Source: Limnoperna fortunei
Taxonomy: Eukaryota > Mollusca > Bivalvia > Mytilida > Modiolidae
Reading direction: 5' to 3'
DNA: 64,000 bases
NCBI GenBank assembly: GCA_944474755.1
Contig: OX104115.1
Coordinates: 70,904,993-70,968,992, forward strand
Positions 48,215 to 61,854 of this stretch are shown here, one piece after another (positions within the stretch are counted from its first letter, which is position 1; every line of letters begins with the position of its first letter). The translations under genes were made by a program, and so were the position numbers. The notes below the pieces were generated by a model, which saw only the letters and a list, made by a program, of their open reading frames with translations, was not told the origin of the DNA and did not search any database.

Positions 48215-48433
48215 AACTTGTGTACAGTAAATAATACAACTGATCTGATAATTCCAGCAGATGTCGGATACTATCAAACTACAACACAATTTGTGTACAG
48301 TAAATAATACAGATAATCTGATAATTCCAGCAAGTGTCGAATACTGTCAAGCTACAACACAACTTGTGGACAGTTAATAGTACAGGTTATATGATAACTC
48401 TAGCAGATGTCGGATACTGTCATACTATAAAAT
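48215..48433. repeat. 73-bp tandem repeat, three units
   Basis: Units begin at 48215, 48288 and 48361 with aa(c/t)ttgtg(t/g)acagt and contain gataattccagca and gtcggatactgtca. They lie directly after the second of the ~85-bp direct repeats and may belong to the end of the DIRS/Ngaro-like element. Confidence 0.85.
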
Positions 48434-48646
48434 GAAAAAATTTTAATGGAATGCTACATCAAGTTTATTTATAATTTATTTGGTATTTGATCCAACAAAC
48501 GGAATCTTTCGACCCATAATGAAACATTTATATATATATATTTGGGCGTTTCATAAGATTTGTAGAGTCAATTTAAAATATGTTCTGCAAAACTTTTTCA
48601 CACTCTCATAAATCCTCAATAAAATACAAATGGTGCACACAATAAG

Positions 48647-48890
48647 TTTGTTTAAATAGTGTTTAACGCCATTTTCAGCAATTTTTCGGCTTTATCATGG
48701 CGTCTAGATTTTATTGGGGAGAAACCTGGAGTACCCGAAAAAACCCTTTATCTTCGGGAGGAAAACTGGCAAGCCCTGTCTATTAACATTTGAGCGTATC
48801 CTGCCCGCAGTGAGACGCGAACCCGCAACCTCAGTGTGGACTGACACGTGACCAATAGCAGACGAACTACCTTAACCACTCGGCCCCCAA
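48647..48890 (-). repeat. tRNA-derived SINE
   Basis: - strand head gggggccgagtggttaaggtag, B box gggttcgcgtctcac and tail aaaatggcgttaaacac. Flanks acaata(ag) at 48639 and acaata(gg) at 48891 look like the target duplication. Inserted in the right block only; the left block reads through near position 60. Confidence 0.8.
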
Positions 48891-51393
48891 ACAATAGGCA
48901 TCGGGGTGTTCAGTCTAGATTGGTGCCTAAATCAGGATGTACATCTTGTAATACCACGACTACAAAACGCGTCATTAAAAACTCCCGATTCATCCAATAC
49001 ACGAACATTATTTAATTTACTTGCAGAAAACAGTACATTTTAAGGCTTGTTGTATTTAATGTACAATAAAATTTCAGAAATTGACAAAGAGAAATTATTA
49101 AATGCTTATTATGAAATTTACTACAATTTCGGTGGCAAATATTGATGTTGACCTAAGATAAAACAACAGTAATGTACCACATTTTCTACTTTTCATTGAT
49201 TACACGACCAAAGCATTAGTCGTGTTGTACAAAAAGATAATGATGATTAAACTTGAATTATTATTAATTATATTTAAACAAACGTTTACATGTTTACATT
49301 CTAGTACGCAAAGCCTGTTAATTCAATTAATCAAAACCCAAAGCATGAAAAACATAGTATGAATCTTATTTCTTTTTTTCTAAAATTTTACCACTGACCC
49401 GGAATATAAAAATATTACACATATTTTACAGTACAGAAAATGTATATACTATAGTATTTTATTGTTCCAATTTATGGTTCACCATAATTCAAAGAGTCTT
49501 CTGGCTTCTGAGATATTCACGTGCCACATATTCACTACTATACAATGTATTAGTACATTGTAAATGGTCATCCTAGCTTTTTTTCACATATAGTAAAATG
49601 CATAGAAAAAATAAACATCACCACAACATAAATTAGTGTATCAACAAAAATTCACGCAATCCATATTAGTAAATCTTATGTTGTTCTTAATTCGACGTAA
49701 GAAGTAATTTAATGTTCAAGCAACAGAAGGTTGAAAATATGGTAATTAATGAAAAATTGATCTAAGTATATTTTAACGTATAGTTTTTATCCTAGAGGTT
49801 ACAGAAGTATGCAACAAAACAAACACAATTATAGTAACAAAGAGCTAGGTGAATATTTTTAATACATATTAGTTGTATTGTTACTTATTAGTAGTTGTTT
49901 CTGTTTGTTATACGCAACATATGTAAGAACTACTGAAGATGCAGGATTTTTGGAATATTAAGTTTGGATGATAGTGCAATGATTATATGCTTGTGTAAGT
50001 TTTTTCTATGTTTAAAAATCATATTATGCTTCGCACAGTGTTTTTAATGTAGGTTTACACGGCGTAAAAAATATATTTTTACCGAACATAAAATGGACAT
50101 TTTTCATTCGGTAATTTGGAAATTTGGAACCATTTATGGCATGTACGCAACTAACGCAGAACCAAAAACGTATTTGGGCACTACAAACACAATTGAAATA
50201 AATAGTATGCTTTCACCTAAAGAATGTTTACAACGTGTTGAACAAGTATAATTAAAACAAATTTTAAAATCTTGGAAAACATAAAATGTCATTTACGACG
50301 GAATAAACCTTGGAAAAAAGTTTTCAATTATGAGACAAAGTAAAGAGAAAAGCAAAGGTTCAATTAATGTTTATTATAGACAAACACGTATTTCCAATTA
50401 ATGTTTTGTTGTTCTGGTTTAGTAAAAGAAATCTTATAAAGTCAATCACGCAATTCCCAGTTGACTACTGCAACAACTACAAAATGATGTACCTAAATTA
50501 TATATGAATGTTTTGAATTTCAGAAAACAATATTAAACATATCTAAACCATATACATGCAATTACATCGCCTGCTAAACCTTAAAGTCCAAGACATGGTA
50601 TGGTAAAGTATGATGCTGTATATGATTTCAGTGCTATTAAAATTAAAATCAGACACAGAATAAGAGATAAAAACCACTAATTGCAAATGATACATAAACG
50701 CCTGGGTTGGGTGACACGTATGGACCAGAGTTAATCACAGAAACATCAATCACCTGAATATATTAACTACAAAATGTGACAGTATGCTAAGGAAATATCA
50801 AATTATTCAAATTAGTACACCGTATAAAAGCATTTTAAATCTTCAGAATTATCTTGACAAATATAAATATACGTTTTTTCTACCAATAAACAAAACATGT
50901 TAGAGAGCAACGATGATTTATCGTAATTCCTTTCTTCAGTCAATACAACACCTGAGTAAACCATATTATATTCTAAAGTAATAATAATCTGTTCGTCTTT
51001 ACATCCTATTTATTTATGTGTAGCAAGATTATTTCTTTAATGTATTTTCTCCACGTCACTGGGTAATAACACTCTTAATACAGTATATTGCTATTACATA
51101 CACCCATTACAATTCATACCATTTCCTTTTGTTCTGGCTTGTTATGATTATTTCAATACACTAATCTGTTTGACGTTGCTCATAACAATGAGCATGTATA
51201 TGACATGTTAATACAAATTTGATTTTATTCAGCTTCCAGTTTTAATAAATTAAAATTGGCAAATTGACGGAATTGTGTACTCTAAATAGGTCAGACAAAA
51301 GTCACTTTGTCAAATTTGTGGTTTTAATCTGAAGCTGATATGCATTTTTCTTCGTTGTCTTCATTTTGAAGTTGATTGATATTCATTAAGCGT

Positions 51394-51600
51394 GAGAGCC
51401 TCGATGGTCGAGTAGTTAAGTTTGTATCTACTATTAATCACAAAGGCAACGAAATGCTTATGTTGTGGGTTCTAGACCCACTTCGGCCAGGTTAAGCTTG
51501 ACTGCATCTTTTTGACCGGGATTTCCAATTGTCCTTTCGATTATTGGAGTTTTCCTGCTTCCATCCCAATAAAATCTTGACGCCAGGAAATAGAAAGAAA
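51394..51600 (+). repeat. tRNA-derived SINE (older copy)
   Basis: Head 'gagcctcgatggtcgagtagttaag' matches a degenerate A box. 'gtgggttctagacccac' occupies the B-box/T-arm place. The body has the family's 'ttttcctgcttccatccc...aataaaa' segment and a decayed end (cttgacgcc). It is not a functional tRNA. The head is shared with 4335-4390. Confidence 0.65.
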
Positions 51601-51639
51601 CCTAGGAGTGATCAAGGAAAGACAAACCAATGGTTACAC

Positions 51640-52060
51640 AAAGGAAAGGACAACAAGCTGGAACGACTTGTCCGCGCCTTTAATTAGTTTTATACTATAG
51701 ATACTACCTTGTTGACAAATTTTCTATTTCGTTTGAAAATATGGTTGCAGATAGTTTCCTTATTTTTCTAATCCGATGTAAAGGGTATGTGCTGCGATAA
51801 TTGTTGGATACACCTATTAGTGACTAGTGGTATATGATCCCTATCCTTTTTAATCAAATAACCCACTCAAATAATACAGTAATGGAACATGGAGGATTGG
51901 TATTCCATAAAACCTGGTTTAACCCATTTTTTTATTTTGAAATGCCTGTACCAAGTCAGGACCATTGCATTAGTTACTATATTTTTGGCTGTTGGTTCTG
52001 GAGTTGCCGGTTGCTCGGACTTTGATTTGTGGATTGTCTGCTTTGACCGTTTCATGGGTG
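51640..52060 (+). repeat. Retroelement C-terminus and tail, second subfamily
   Basis: Contains the decayed end 'ccgcgcctttaattag...gcagatagtttcctta' and the tail 'gactagtggtatatgatcc...ccaagtcaggaccattg...gttactatatttttggctgttgg...gatttgtggattgtctgc', as at 34100-34450. Confidence 0.65.
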
Positions 52061-55000
52061 GTCGGTAGTTTGTTAGTGCCTTCATTTATATTATTCACTA
52101 TCCAACTTCATTTAAAAAAATTAGTAACTATTTAAACATTAATGGAAATAAAACAATATTTTCTGGTTAGAAATAAAAATTAAATGTAGAGAAAGTACAG
52201 AAGAGTTACGAAATTTGTATAGATAGGTCCTGCTAAAGTCTATGAGGTGAAATGTATGCTGCTTACAATAAAGATTGGTCGTTTCAATCGGCAGAAAGAT
52301 CACCTGATCCAAATAGTAGACGCCCTTGTGTCAAATTCACTGGAATGAAAAAGTGTTCCCAGCTGTATATGAATTTGTCCAAGCCGTGTTGCATAATGAT
52401 AGTAAAAATCTGATTGTATCAGTTGGATTTAAGATATCGATTTCAGAATACCCAGGAAAAACTGTTATTGCTTATTCAACTCTTCAACTGGTGCCTTGTT
52501 CCTTAATCCTACTATTGATTACACAACATACTCGTGATATACTATTCAATTTAAATACGATAAAAGTTCTTTAAATAGTTTTTTTAATATTTTTATAATT
52601 ACGGTATAAATGAAAAAGCGCGCAAGCGCATTACCTCCTGAAGTGTATAGTGTATCTGTTGATAAGATTATAATTTCGACTGTGCAAATTGTGAAGGACA
52701 GATTTAAGGCCATTTAACTTTGAATGAATTAGCGTACGAATTAAGAGATGTAGATAAATCTAGAAGAATAAATATTTCTGTTGAGAAGATAGAAATATCA
52801 ATAATAAAACTTCACAATTAAAGTTCTCAAGGTTGACATATATTTGCTTTGTAAATAATGTGACAACAAAATCCTTTAGTCAGGCCGTGCAATTGTTTAA
52901 AGCTCTAGAGTAATATTCCTTTTAAGACATTTGTAACAAATAATTTAAAATTCCATAATACTCTTAACAGTATCATTTATTTCTAACTCTGATGGATATA
53001 TTTAATGCCGATAGCGAGTCTAAATCTAATATAAGGTGACAATACATCATTTACATGTACATCTAAAAATTAAAAAATGAAAAAAGTTTAAACCTTTTCC
53101 CCTATGTTATACTAACATTTATATACATTCAGCTATGTTGCACACAAAATCTAAAACAAAATAAATTTTCTTTTGGATTGGATATTTGTTTTACGTCTAG
53201 CGGGCAATATATTAGCTAAATCAGCACGAGAACGAATAAATCAGTTAGAGAAAAATGAACCAAAATGTCAAAAGATTTTAATGCAATGTACAACGGGCAT
53301 AATCTTACTGACATGTACAAAAAGACCAGGAGCGATGAAACTTTTTAACCGTAAACTAATTGGATAGTATGTTTATTTTGTATACTTATATGCCACGTAG
53401 GAGCACAAATGCAATAACATTATTTGATCGCCCAAAAAGGCGGTGCTATGTGTCTAAAATGTAACACATGTTCAGTACTTTTCCAGTCTTCAAAATTCGT
53501 TTGACGTCATGTTAGCAACATATATTAGTTAAAAAAAGATAACAATCGTCCAATTATTAGATGTTCATCAAGACAAGATATTGAGAAGCATAACGACAAA
53601 ATTGTTCAGTAATAGCTTCTGGTCGTCAGCTAGCTACACCTAATTGTACTGTGTGTGTTCGTTTTAGGTTTTACATGTCATTCTAAATTATATGACAATA
53701 CCTTTCTAAACATGTTAATAAAACTATGACACAAAGTGTCAATATTAATTTTTTATTGAAGTTTGCTTTCATTCATTGGGATATGAGATCTTATATAATG
53801 AAAAAATCCTAGCACACATAGTACGTTTAAAATTTGGATTGAGCAAGCGCTTTCACCTCGGTTGTAGTGGGTTTTGTGTTGCTTGTTTTGGTTTTCTGTG
53901 TTTGTTTCCAGTTGTTGCTTTTGTTGCTTAAGTTTTCTAGTCATGATTTGTGTTTCAATATTGATGAACAACATTGAGACCTACTAAATCTTGGTATATT
54001 CTGGTTTCCTTATGTTAAATTTATTTATTACGTGAATAAAATTTTGCGTGTTTTTGATTGGTTTAAAACAACTTTCGGGTCACGATAAATCGCAACGGTA
54101 CTTAAATTACTCTAAAATACAGTAATATTTGTTCGAGAGTTTCCGTAAAGTGCAAATTCGCCAAAGGTAAATGAATAATAAAAATAAACATGCTTGACAA
54201 ATTATAATATACATCTGCTTCTTCCCAAAACCGAGATTCTTTTTTGTGTACTGTTTTTGAAATAAATATAACGACATTTTAATTTACAAATGTATTGTTC
54301 ACTGTTTATAAAATCATAAATTCAAACATTCACCTAATATAATGTTATAAACATGGACACACAAACGCACTTATTCGAAATAGAATTATCATTATAAAAA
54401 AACACTTTTCGCTTAATTTACTTAATGCTTTGCATTCAGCATCCTGCAAATTTTAACAGTTTTGGTTTGCGTAGTTGACGCCACCATCTCGGGCACGTGG
54501 GTAGTGTACACAATCAAATTAGCCATCAAAGCAGTTTTATGAGTAAGAATGATTATTTGAAAAACTGTTACCTCTTTACAATTGTTTTCCATTATGTTGT
54601 ATGGCTGTTAACTTTGCAGACAAGCTGGAAATAATTACAAAGTTGTTTTTATGTGCCCGGTAGTTGAAGCAACTTTAGGTGAACACGAAAGTAACCACTC
54701 CAGTGAAATGAAATTTTTATTTCAGTACTAAGGAATTGTGATGCTATGAATATTGGATACACCTATTGCTGACTAGTGGTGTATGATACTCAATTATTTT
54801 CATCTACAGACCAATTAACACAATACATAACTCGAAGGGCTAGATTTGACATGCCCTGTAATTTTCGAGCCATATGCAACTTTTGCGCTTCTTTAAATAC
54901 ATTCTTGCTTGCAATTTGCTTTAGCTACTATTATCATTATTGAATTTGTTTAAATTATGTAATATACTATATTTGTTTTAATATAGTTTCCTTTTAATTT

Positions 55001-56141
55001 GATCTTATAGTGTATTGGTTAATATTTAATGCTAATCCGTTTTAAAAACCACATCTTTGATTTTGCATCATATTGTTATTAACTCCATTTAAATTAGTAA
55101 TGAGATAAGAAATGTATCACATGTGCATTCAAATTATTGGGGCTAAAATTTTTTTTTTCTTTAACTACATGTCCATTTCCTTAGTTTCTTTATAAATCTA
55201 TACTACTAAACTTATAGACCCCAATTTTTAAGCGCGCATCACAAAACACAGAGAAATAAAGCAGTATTATTCTTCTCCATATATTGAAGAAGTACTAATA
55301 GTTTACAAAATGAAAAGTAAGTAGCAAGTTTGAAATTCGAGGTTCAAAACACACTACTCTATTCACTTTGAGACCAACCGTACTTTAATACCAACATCTA
55401 TACAAAGCTTGATTTTATGCTGGATAAAATTTTTGTTGTGTTAGTCACGCCTTCAACAATCAGATTTTTTAAATGTATATGTATTGTGCTCTACTTCTCG
55501 CCGAATTATTCCTTAATTCTTTATTATGTTTAAACAGGGTTAACTTAAGCAGAAGGCGGCACCGTGCTTTCGTCAAATCTTCAAATATTGGAGTAATGTG
55601 ATAATTAGATTCCATTCTTACCAGATAAGAACGCTCTTCATCATTAATGTATTGATAATACTAAAGGACTATATGCAGGGGAAATCAGAATTGTGCACTC
55701 TTGCTATCGTTTTTAATAATATGTTATATTCTTGACTTATACACTTTTGTAACACTATGGATGTCAGAAAGAAAGAAGGAAAGTCTTTACCCACCAAGAA
55801 ACCAGAGTTCGCTTACAGTTTTGGCTTTCGGTTGATTTATTTTTAATATTCTGTTGTTGTTTTTTTTTGCCCTATTGAAATGCTTTTTTGAATTCAGCTT
55901 ATGTCACGACTTGATTAATTCTGCTTTTTCTTTAAGACAAGTCAAATTTTCAGAAGCGTATATTACCAAGCGGTTAGCAACTTGATAGAAAATAACTATT
56001 GATACAATATTGACCGTTTTACCAAAAACTGCAACTCTCGAACAGTTAAGACAACATCTAGTATACAAACATATGGAATACTAATAGTTTTATTTAGGTA
56101 AAATTTTACGCCACTAGTAATGTTTTTCCTCGAAAACTGTA

Positions 56142-56335
56142 CTAAGAAAAAAAGCAAAAGAAACCGACCGAACAACAAGAGCCAAAAGTCACGAAACAGT
56201 TACAAATACGTACATAGACAAACATACACAACGCAACACAAAAAAAACGGAAAGAGAGTAACCCGAACCCAATAAAAGCAATGGAGCAGTGCCTTCTTGT
56301 AATTAGACATCCGTCGCGTTACTAACTGGTTAAAT
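56142..56335 (-). repeat. YIDD-family retroelement tail
   Basis: 'gaccgaacaacaagagccaaaagtc...cagttacaaatacg' and 'gagagtaacccgaacccaataaaagcaatgg' match 16250-16380 and 29040-29080. It interrupts sequence that is continuous in the left block (between 'cctagaaaactgt' at about 9524 and 'gctgtaatacgcg' at about 9530-9545). Confidence 0.65.
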
Positions 56336-57440
56336 TTGAATAAAAATGGGTTACAAAATAGTTAACTGAATGCTGCAATACGCAAATTGGCACGATTTGA
56401 AATATTTTTAAAAGTAAAACAAATATATTATTTTACTTTTGGAAGAAAATAAAATGAAATAATGGGAACTTCATTCTTAAATATACATTTTTATTGTAAT
56501 AATACAAAAAAGCGCTTGCTGACACATTAACTCTATCTGCAGAAAAATGGAATTATAAATGCATCTTAAATAAAGTCATATTTATTGCATATTTCACGGT
56601 AAGCAAAAAAATTCTCAATGCATTTGCTGAAAACTATTTTCGAGTTCAGCATAGAACAAAAATGGGTATACAAATTTAAATCTTAAAACAAATCAAAAAA
56701 CGAATCTTTTAGATTATTTAAAGTTTACTTATAAACCGCACAGCTTTTTTTAAATGATTCAATTTGTTAATAATGTACCTTTGTCTGAACTAATACACGA
56801 AAAGGTCATAAAATCAGTATTAAATACGTATTTCTTAAAAGCGCTTTAAAATTAATTAAAAATCCGAGCTTTGATACGGAATAAAAAATCTTAATTCATT
56901 TAACAACAATTATTTACAACAACCACAAAAACAAACAACATATAAAATGTCTTCTTACATTAGAGACTAACAGCGAATTGAATTTAAGCTTAATTACATT
57001 TTAAGAATCCATATCGTTTTAGATGTTCTGTTAAAACAATATCCTCATTTATTTTTCAAATAACACATAATGCTTCACTTAACATTTACACGGAACTTAT
57101 TTGTAATTCATTCAATGTTTTGACAACTATTTATGTGACATCTTTATTCTTTTGTTCTTCATTATAGAGCATACACATGTAAAGTGGTCTGATCACTTTG
57201 TAATGATTTGTACCTATATTCTAAGAATCTCTTATGTCACTTATTTCTATGCATTCTATCGTCTTTGTAAATTGTTAGTCAATACATGTACATCTTCACC
57301 TATAAAAACATTACATGTAATTTACGCCGTTGTCGTAGATTAAATATAATTTATAAGATTCTAGTTTTTGTATTTATCGTCAGGCATTAAACGGCAAAGT
57401 ACAATAAGTCATTTTGTTACAATAATCAAGGATAATTTTG

Positions 57441-58344
57441 TTACGCCACGGGATGAACAGTATTTGAACAAAAACAACATTTACCAATTAAACGATCTCT
57501 AAATGTTTTTATGCTGAATACATAAATGATGGGATCGATCAGTGGATTGAGTAACAATAAATTATTCACAAATCGAAAATGATCTTCCAAAGTATCAAAC
57601 TGTACACCAGCGCTGTTAGCATAGATTCCCAGGATCTCACGTGGTACGTATGAAAGAATTGAAAAACATATGATACACCCAAGTGTTGCAACAGTCCTTC
57701 TAGTTTGCAATGCTGCCTTTTTCTTCTTTTGAATTTGAAGTTCAGTCATGCCCTTGGTAGACACCTGCATGTCTGGTACTCTTTATCAAACGGACTATAA
57801 TTGCGGTGTAACATAAAATCAGTGATACAACCAACATGAATCCTGGAATGTCTATAACCAGAAGAAACGATTTCTCCACAGTGTAAGATCCCATACACGG
57901 TTTTGGGCCGCTATACAATTCAATAACACAGTGAATAATGACATAAACGTGTGTAATGATCAGACCAACAACGGCAACAAGATTACTGCTAACTGATGTC
58001 AAAATTTTATACTTAGTTACCAATGTTGCGTTAAGTCTGTCAAAACTTATTAGTAGAACTTGTAATAGAGAAAATAAGATTGTACCAGCTGCAAGGTGCT
58101 TTAGTGCCATGCATTGATACATGGCCGAATTACTTCCATCATTCCAGTTTGTAAGGATAATTATCCAAATATATTCAACCATTTGTATCGCATCGCTAAT
58201 ACTGAGCAGTAGCACTAAATTTATAAATCGAGACGATTTTAAATGTTTTGATGTTGCTAAGATTACAATTGAAAATAAGTCGACAATTAAAACAACAGCA
58301 CACAAGCTGGTGGTAAAAAGCCACTTCATTTCTTTCATGTACAT
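57441..58344 (-). pseudogene. Receptor paralog, complete except for one frameshift
   Basis: Same class A receptor family as the intact gene at 25.8-26.8 kb. It reads from ATG at 58344 (start MYMKEMKWLF) through TM1-TM5 to about 57750, then needs a one-base shift to continue through TM6 and TM7 (YVP in TM6, NPLIDPIIY in TM7) to TAA at 57441. The break is an extra base in ccc at 57751-57753. The pseudogene copy at 14.5 kb has cc there and keeps the frame. No other stop or shift is visible, so this is either a very recent pseudogene or a homopolymer sequencing or assembly error. A TATA-like stretch, tatataaag on the - strand, lies about 40 bases upstream of the ATG; its role is untested. The gene sits in the right-hand segmental-duplication block at the same place as the 14.2-15.1 kb pseudogene. 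Confidence 0.85.
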
Positions 58345-58889
58345 AAAACAGAATTTTCCGATAAATATGACACTGAATGTTCTTTATATATTGTCAACGG
58401 TAGTAAATACGCCTCTGCAACACAATTGTGCCATTTATCGCATACTGGTAAATACTAATTGGTTTAACATAATTGATATTTTTCTGTATTTTATCTAGAA
58501 GGTATAGTGTGATGGGTACATATACCATTTTATTATTCTGACTTGGTGCATTATGCAATGGTCATAATTGCCGATCATGCTTTAAAGTGGTCATTATGGA
58601 CTGAATATTAAAGGAAGTAAACATATATTGTTGTGACAAAAATTTTCGTAACTTTCGTATTTTTATTGAACACCATTATTCATTTGGAATTTAATAAATC
58701 ATAATTAACGGTAACGAAGAAAAAGAAAATGTTGATTTTTGATTTTATTTAGAAGTAGATGTAATCGACCAAACAGTGTGACACAACAAAGAATGTTAGA
58801 CGCATTAACGAATTTGTGTTAAGCATGTCTAAAACAAGTTTCACGTCATGCAAATTATCTGTAATTCTCCTTATGTATGTGTGTAAAAT

Positions 58890-59055
58890 AGCAAGGAATT
58901 TGACCGAACAACAACAGCCTAAAGTCAAAGGACAATTAAAAATCCGGCTGCAGAAAAACATATATCACGCAAGTCAAAATTCAAATACACAAAAGCAGAA
59001 GTGAGTTATCCGAACTCAATAAAACAGCCAGAACACTCGAGTGTTCTGGAAAGAA
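58890..59055 (-). repeat. YIDD-family retroelement tail ending in a palindrome
   Basis: 'gaccgaacaacaacagcctaaagtcaaaggacaattaaaaatccgg' is the family tail. It ends at a perfect 22-bp palindrome, ccagaacactc/gagtgttctgg, at 59028-59049. Confidence 0.55.
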
Positions 59056-60311
59056 AGAAACAAATTAAATTAAGAAAAAGGATGATGTCTGCCTCAAGTA
59101 TTTATATATATATATATATAACTGACAATACTATTCAAAATATCCTGAACGTTAGGTCATTTGGTTAGTTACTTTCGATGAGCAATAAGTCTAGGTAGTT
59201 ATTATTAATCACAGTCATGTTAACATTGAAGTTGTGAATTTTAGCCCGACTTTGCAGAACGTGTGCTTGATTTAAAATTAGCTTAGCTATTTAGCTGACA
59301 AAAAATAGAGGATTCTCACAGGGTACACTGTTTTCCTCTATAAATAAAAATAAACAAGATATAGCTGATAATTGCCAAAAACGTGTTAAATTTCTAGTAT
59401 TGAGCTAACGCTTTTCATTTTTTCTAGAGAAGACTCATTATAAGAATATACGAATAGTCATTTTCAGGGCATTACGTGTTAAAAAGGGTAAATGTTTAAA
59501 GTAGAACTTGTATATTCAAGTATTGGTTAGCAGATCATGTATTGTTTTGTTAAACTTGTCTAAATGTTTTTCAAGATATATATTATTATGTTCATTTGTG
59601 CTTAAGAGGAATCGTTGAAACAATTCATTGAAGCCAGTTTTAAAGTATATTTATTCAACACTTATAGTGAATTCCTGCGCTAATACTGGTATAATTTTTA
59701 CACATTTTCGCCAGTTTAACAAATTTCAACTATGCGAGCAGATATCAAACCATTATTTAGTGGTTCCAAAATTGGATCAATGACATCCTTCATTGTCAAT
59801 AGGTGTATCATACGCAACTTTGTGCATTGATGAAACATCTTAAACAATGACACGTCTTAAAAAACATAATATGGTTTCCCAGCTGTTCGATCAAAGAAAA
59901 AAAATGATACGTTATACAAAAATGTTCTATGTGAAAAACATTAAAAAAATTGTATGACTCTAGACTTCTCTTTTCATTGATTACCACAAACTAACAATTA
60001 CCGCCTGTTCACCCTGGCATATTTGAGAGGTTTTAATAGTACTTGCTAAGTTTTAAAATCCATACTTAAATGCTGTAGACTTCGTTCATTGACCGCTTGT
60101 CCCTTTTTATGCTTTAGAAATTAGCTTTGTAATAGTCTTACATTAACTCAAGAACAGACGAGACCACTCATTTTTAATCTCTTGTGTTGATAAAATGTCT
60201 TTAATATAGTTGGTTATATCTAAAGGGCGCCACAACGAACAGTTTTATATGTGACAATGAAAGTCCTTAATTATCTTCTTATTCTATAATACTCCTAACT
60301 TGCCTTCAAAT
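59056..60311. other. AT-rich spacer
   Basis: A short (TA)n run at about 59103-59121; otherwise nothing recognised. Confidence 0.45.
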
Positions 60312-60475
60312 TTGGGGCCTCGGGTTCGAGCCTCACTGCGATTCCAATCTTAATTGCCCAGGTTTGCCAGTTTTCCTACCGAAGTCTTCCAGCTTCCTTC
60401 CCCATTAAAAACTGGACGCTATGATATAGCCTATAAATTGCTGAAATTGGCGTTAAACAACATTCAAACAACCAA
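60312..60475 (+). repeat. SINE fragment lacking its A-box half
   Basis: Starts ggggcctcgggttcgagcctcac, where the head jumps straight to the B box, so the A-box part is deleted. The body (ggtttgccagttttcctaccg...ccccattaaaaactggacgc) and tail (gatatagcc...ttggcgttaaacaacattcaaac) are well preserved. Confidence 0.75.
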
Positions 60476-60479
60476 ACAG

Positions 60480-61850
60480 AAAAAATTGTCTTCAAATTTA
60501 GAAGTTATACTGTAGATAAAATATTGGAAACTAAGATTTTGTCTACAATATGCGTTTCGTGTTTAGGTTTTAATTTTTAAAGTCCTTGAAACTTTTCACT
60601 TTAAAAAGATTCATTACACGGAAAAATTAGAACGTTAATACATATGCAAAATGTTGAGAGAAGAGATTTTTATCACATTAAGCTGACCATGTTATATAAC
60701 TTCGCTTATATGGACATATGCAGTTTTCATATCCAGTTGAGATATGGAAGATCAAGTTGACTAATTGCAATCAAATGCTAACAGAAATTAAAATTAATTA
60801 GTATTTATCAATAATGTTATTATTTGAGAACGTTGCCAGCGTAAAATTATGATTAATATGTTACATATTAACACTAAGTTTATTAAACAGTTTATATAGT
60901 AATATTTGCATACAAATTACAAAGTCAATAAGGCATTGTCAGGTCGGACAGCAACATACCTGTTGCGCACGCTAGACAAAAAATTGGTTTTTTCAAGTTT
61001 TTAAAAGGTTAATTTTAAATAGGTATTATTAAAAAAATCATGTCCACTATTGCCTATCTTTTGTCATGTTTTCCTCATCGTCCAGCACGATCCTCAATAA
61101 CATCAATTAAGAGTATAACAAAGGCTGTTTATGAGAAGTTAGTGAGTAAGTCGACCTCGCTTGAACATCGATGAATTACAAAAAATGAGTTTAATTCTTA
61201 AAGTTCTTCCAACATTGTTTTAAAATATTTAATATCCTTTACCTAAATGAAATTTCATAAGTGTGTGGCGCATAAGAAAATACACAACGCACTGAACATG
61301 TGAACACGAAGAAGTGGTCGGTTTAAAGGGACAACTTGGCATTGGCAATGATATATTTTACGATTTGCCGAGAACATAATTACTGGAAACAAAAGAAGAC
61401 AGCACAATGAACAATTATATTTCTATATTATATATGTGGATTAAGAATTTACGTTTTCTAAATAAATTTAAATTTTCTTACAATGTACACAAATTATTGT
61501 ACTAATGACAAAACATAAGCCTATTTATGACGGCTTGAAATCATTTCGACAACCTTTATACTAAATTTTCATGCTGACAATATAATACATTTATCTTTTA
61601 TCCGTGCATAGAAAAAATCTATTTCATCTAAGAAAATGAAATCAGCAGTGTATTTGAAATTGCAGACTATATTCATCAGCTGTTGAAAAACATAATTCCT
61701 TGATGTCACAGTATTCAACTTCAACGCATTTAAACCAAGGGATGTAAAAGAAACTAACGATCTTCAATTAAATATCTGCAAAACAACATTCTGTGCTGAA
61801 AAGATATAAAATTGGTAGAAGCAGACTCTTTGTAGAATCGTCCAACAATT
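60480..61850. other. AT-rich spacer
   Basis: No gene or repeat recognised. Confidence 0.45.
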
Positions 61851-61854
61851 TTGA

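Larger units (their letters stand above)
48577..58680. repeat. Right paralogous block of the segmental duplication
   Basis: Partner of the left block, and shorter because it lacks the LINE, the TIR element and the TTTCGTACC element found there. It carries the near-intact receptor. Block-specific insertions are a SINE (about 48647-48890) and a retroelement tail (56142-56335). An older SINE at 51394-51600 is shared with the left block, where only its head survives next to a MITE. The stretches 48900-51390, 52060-56140 and 56340-57430 show no gene. Confidence 0.85.
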
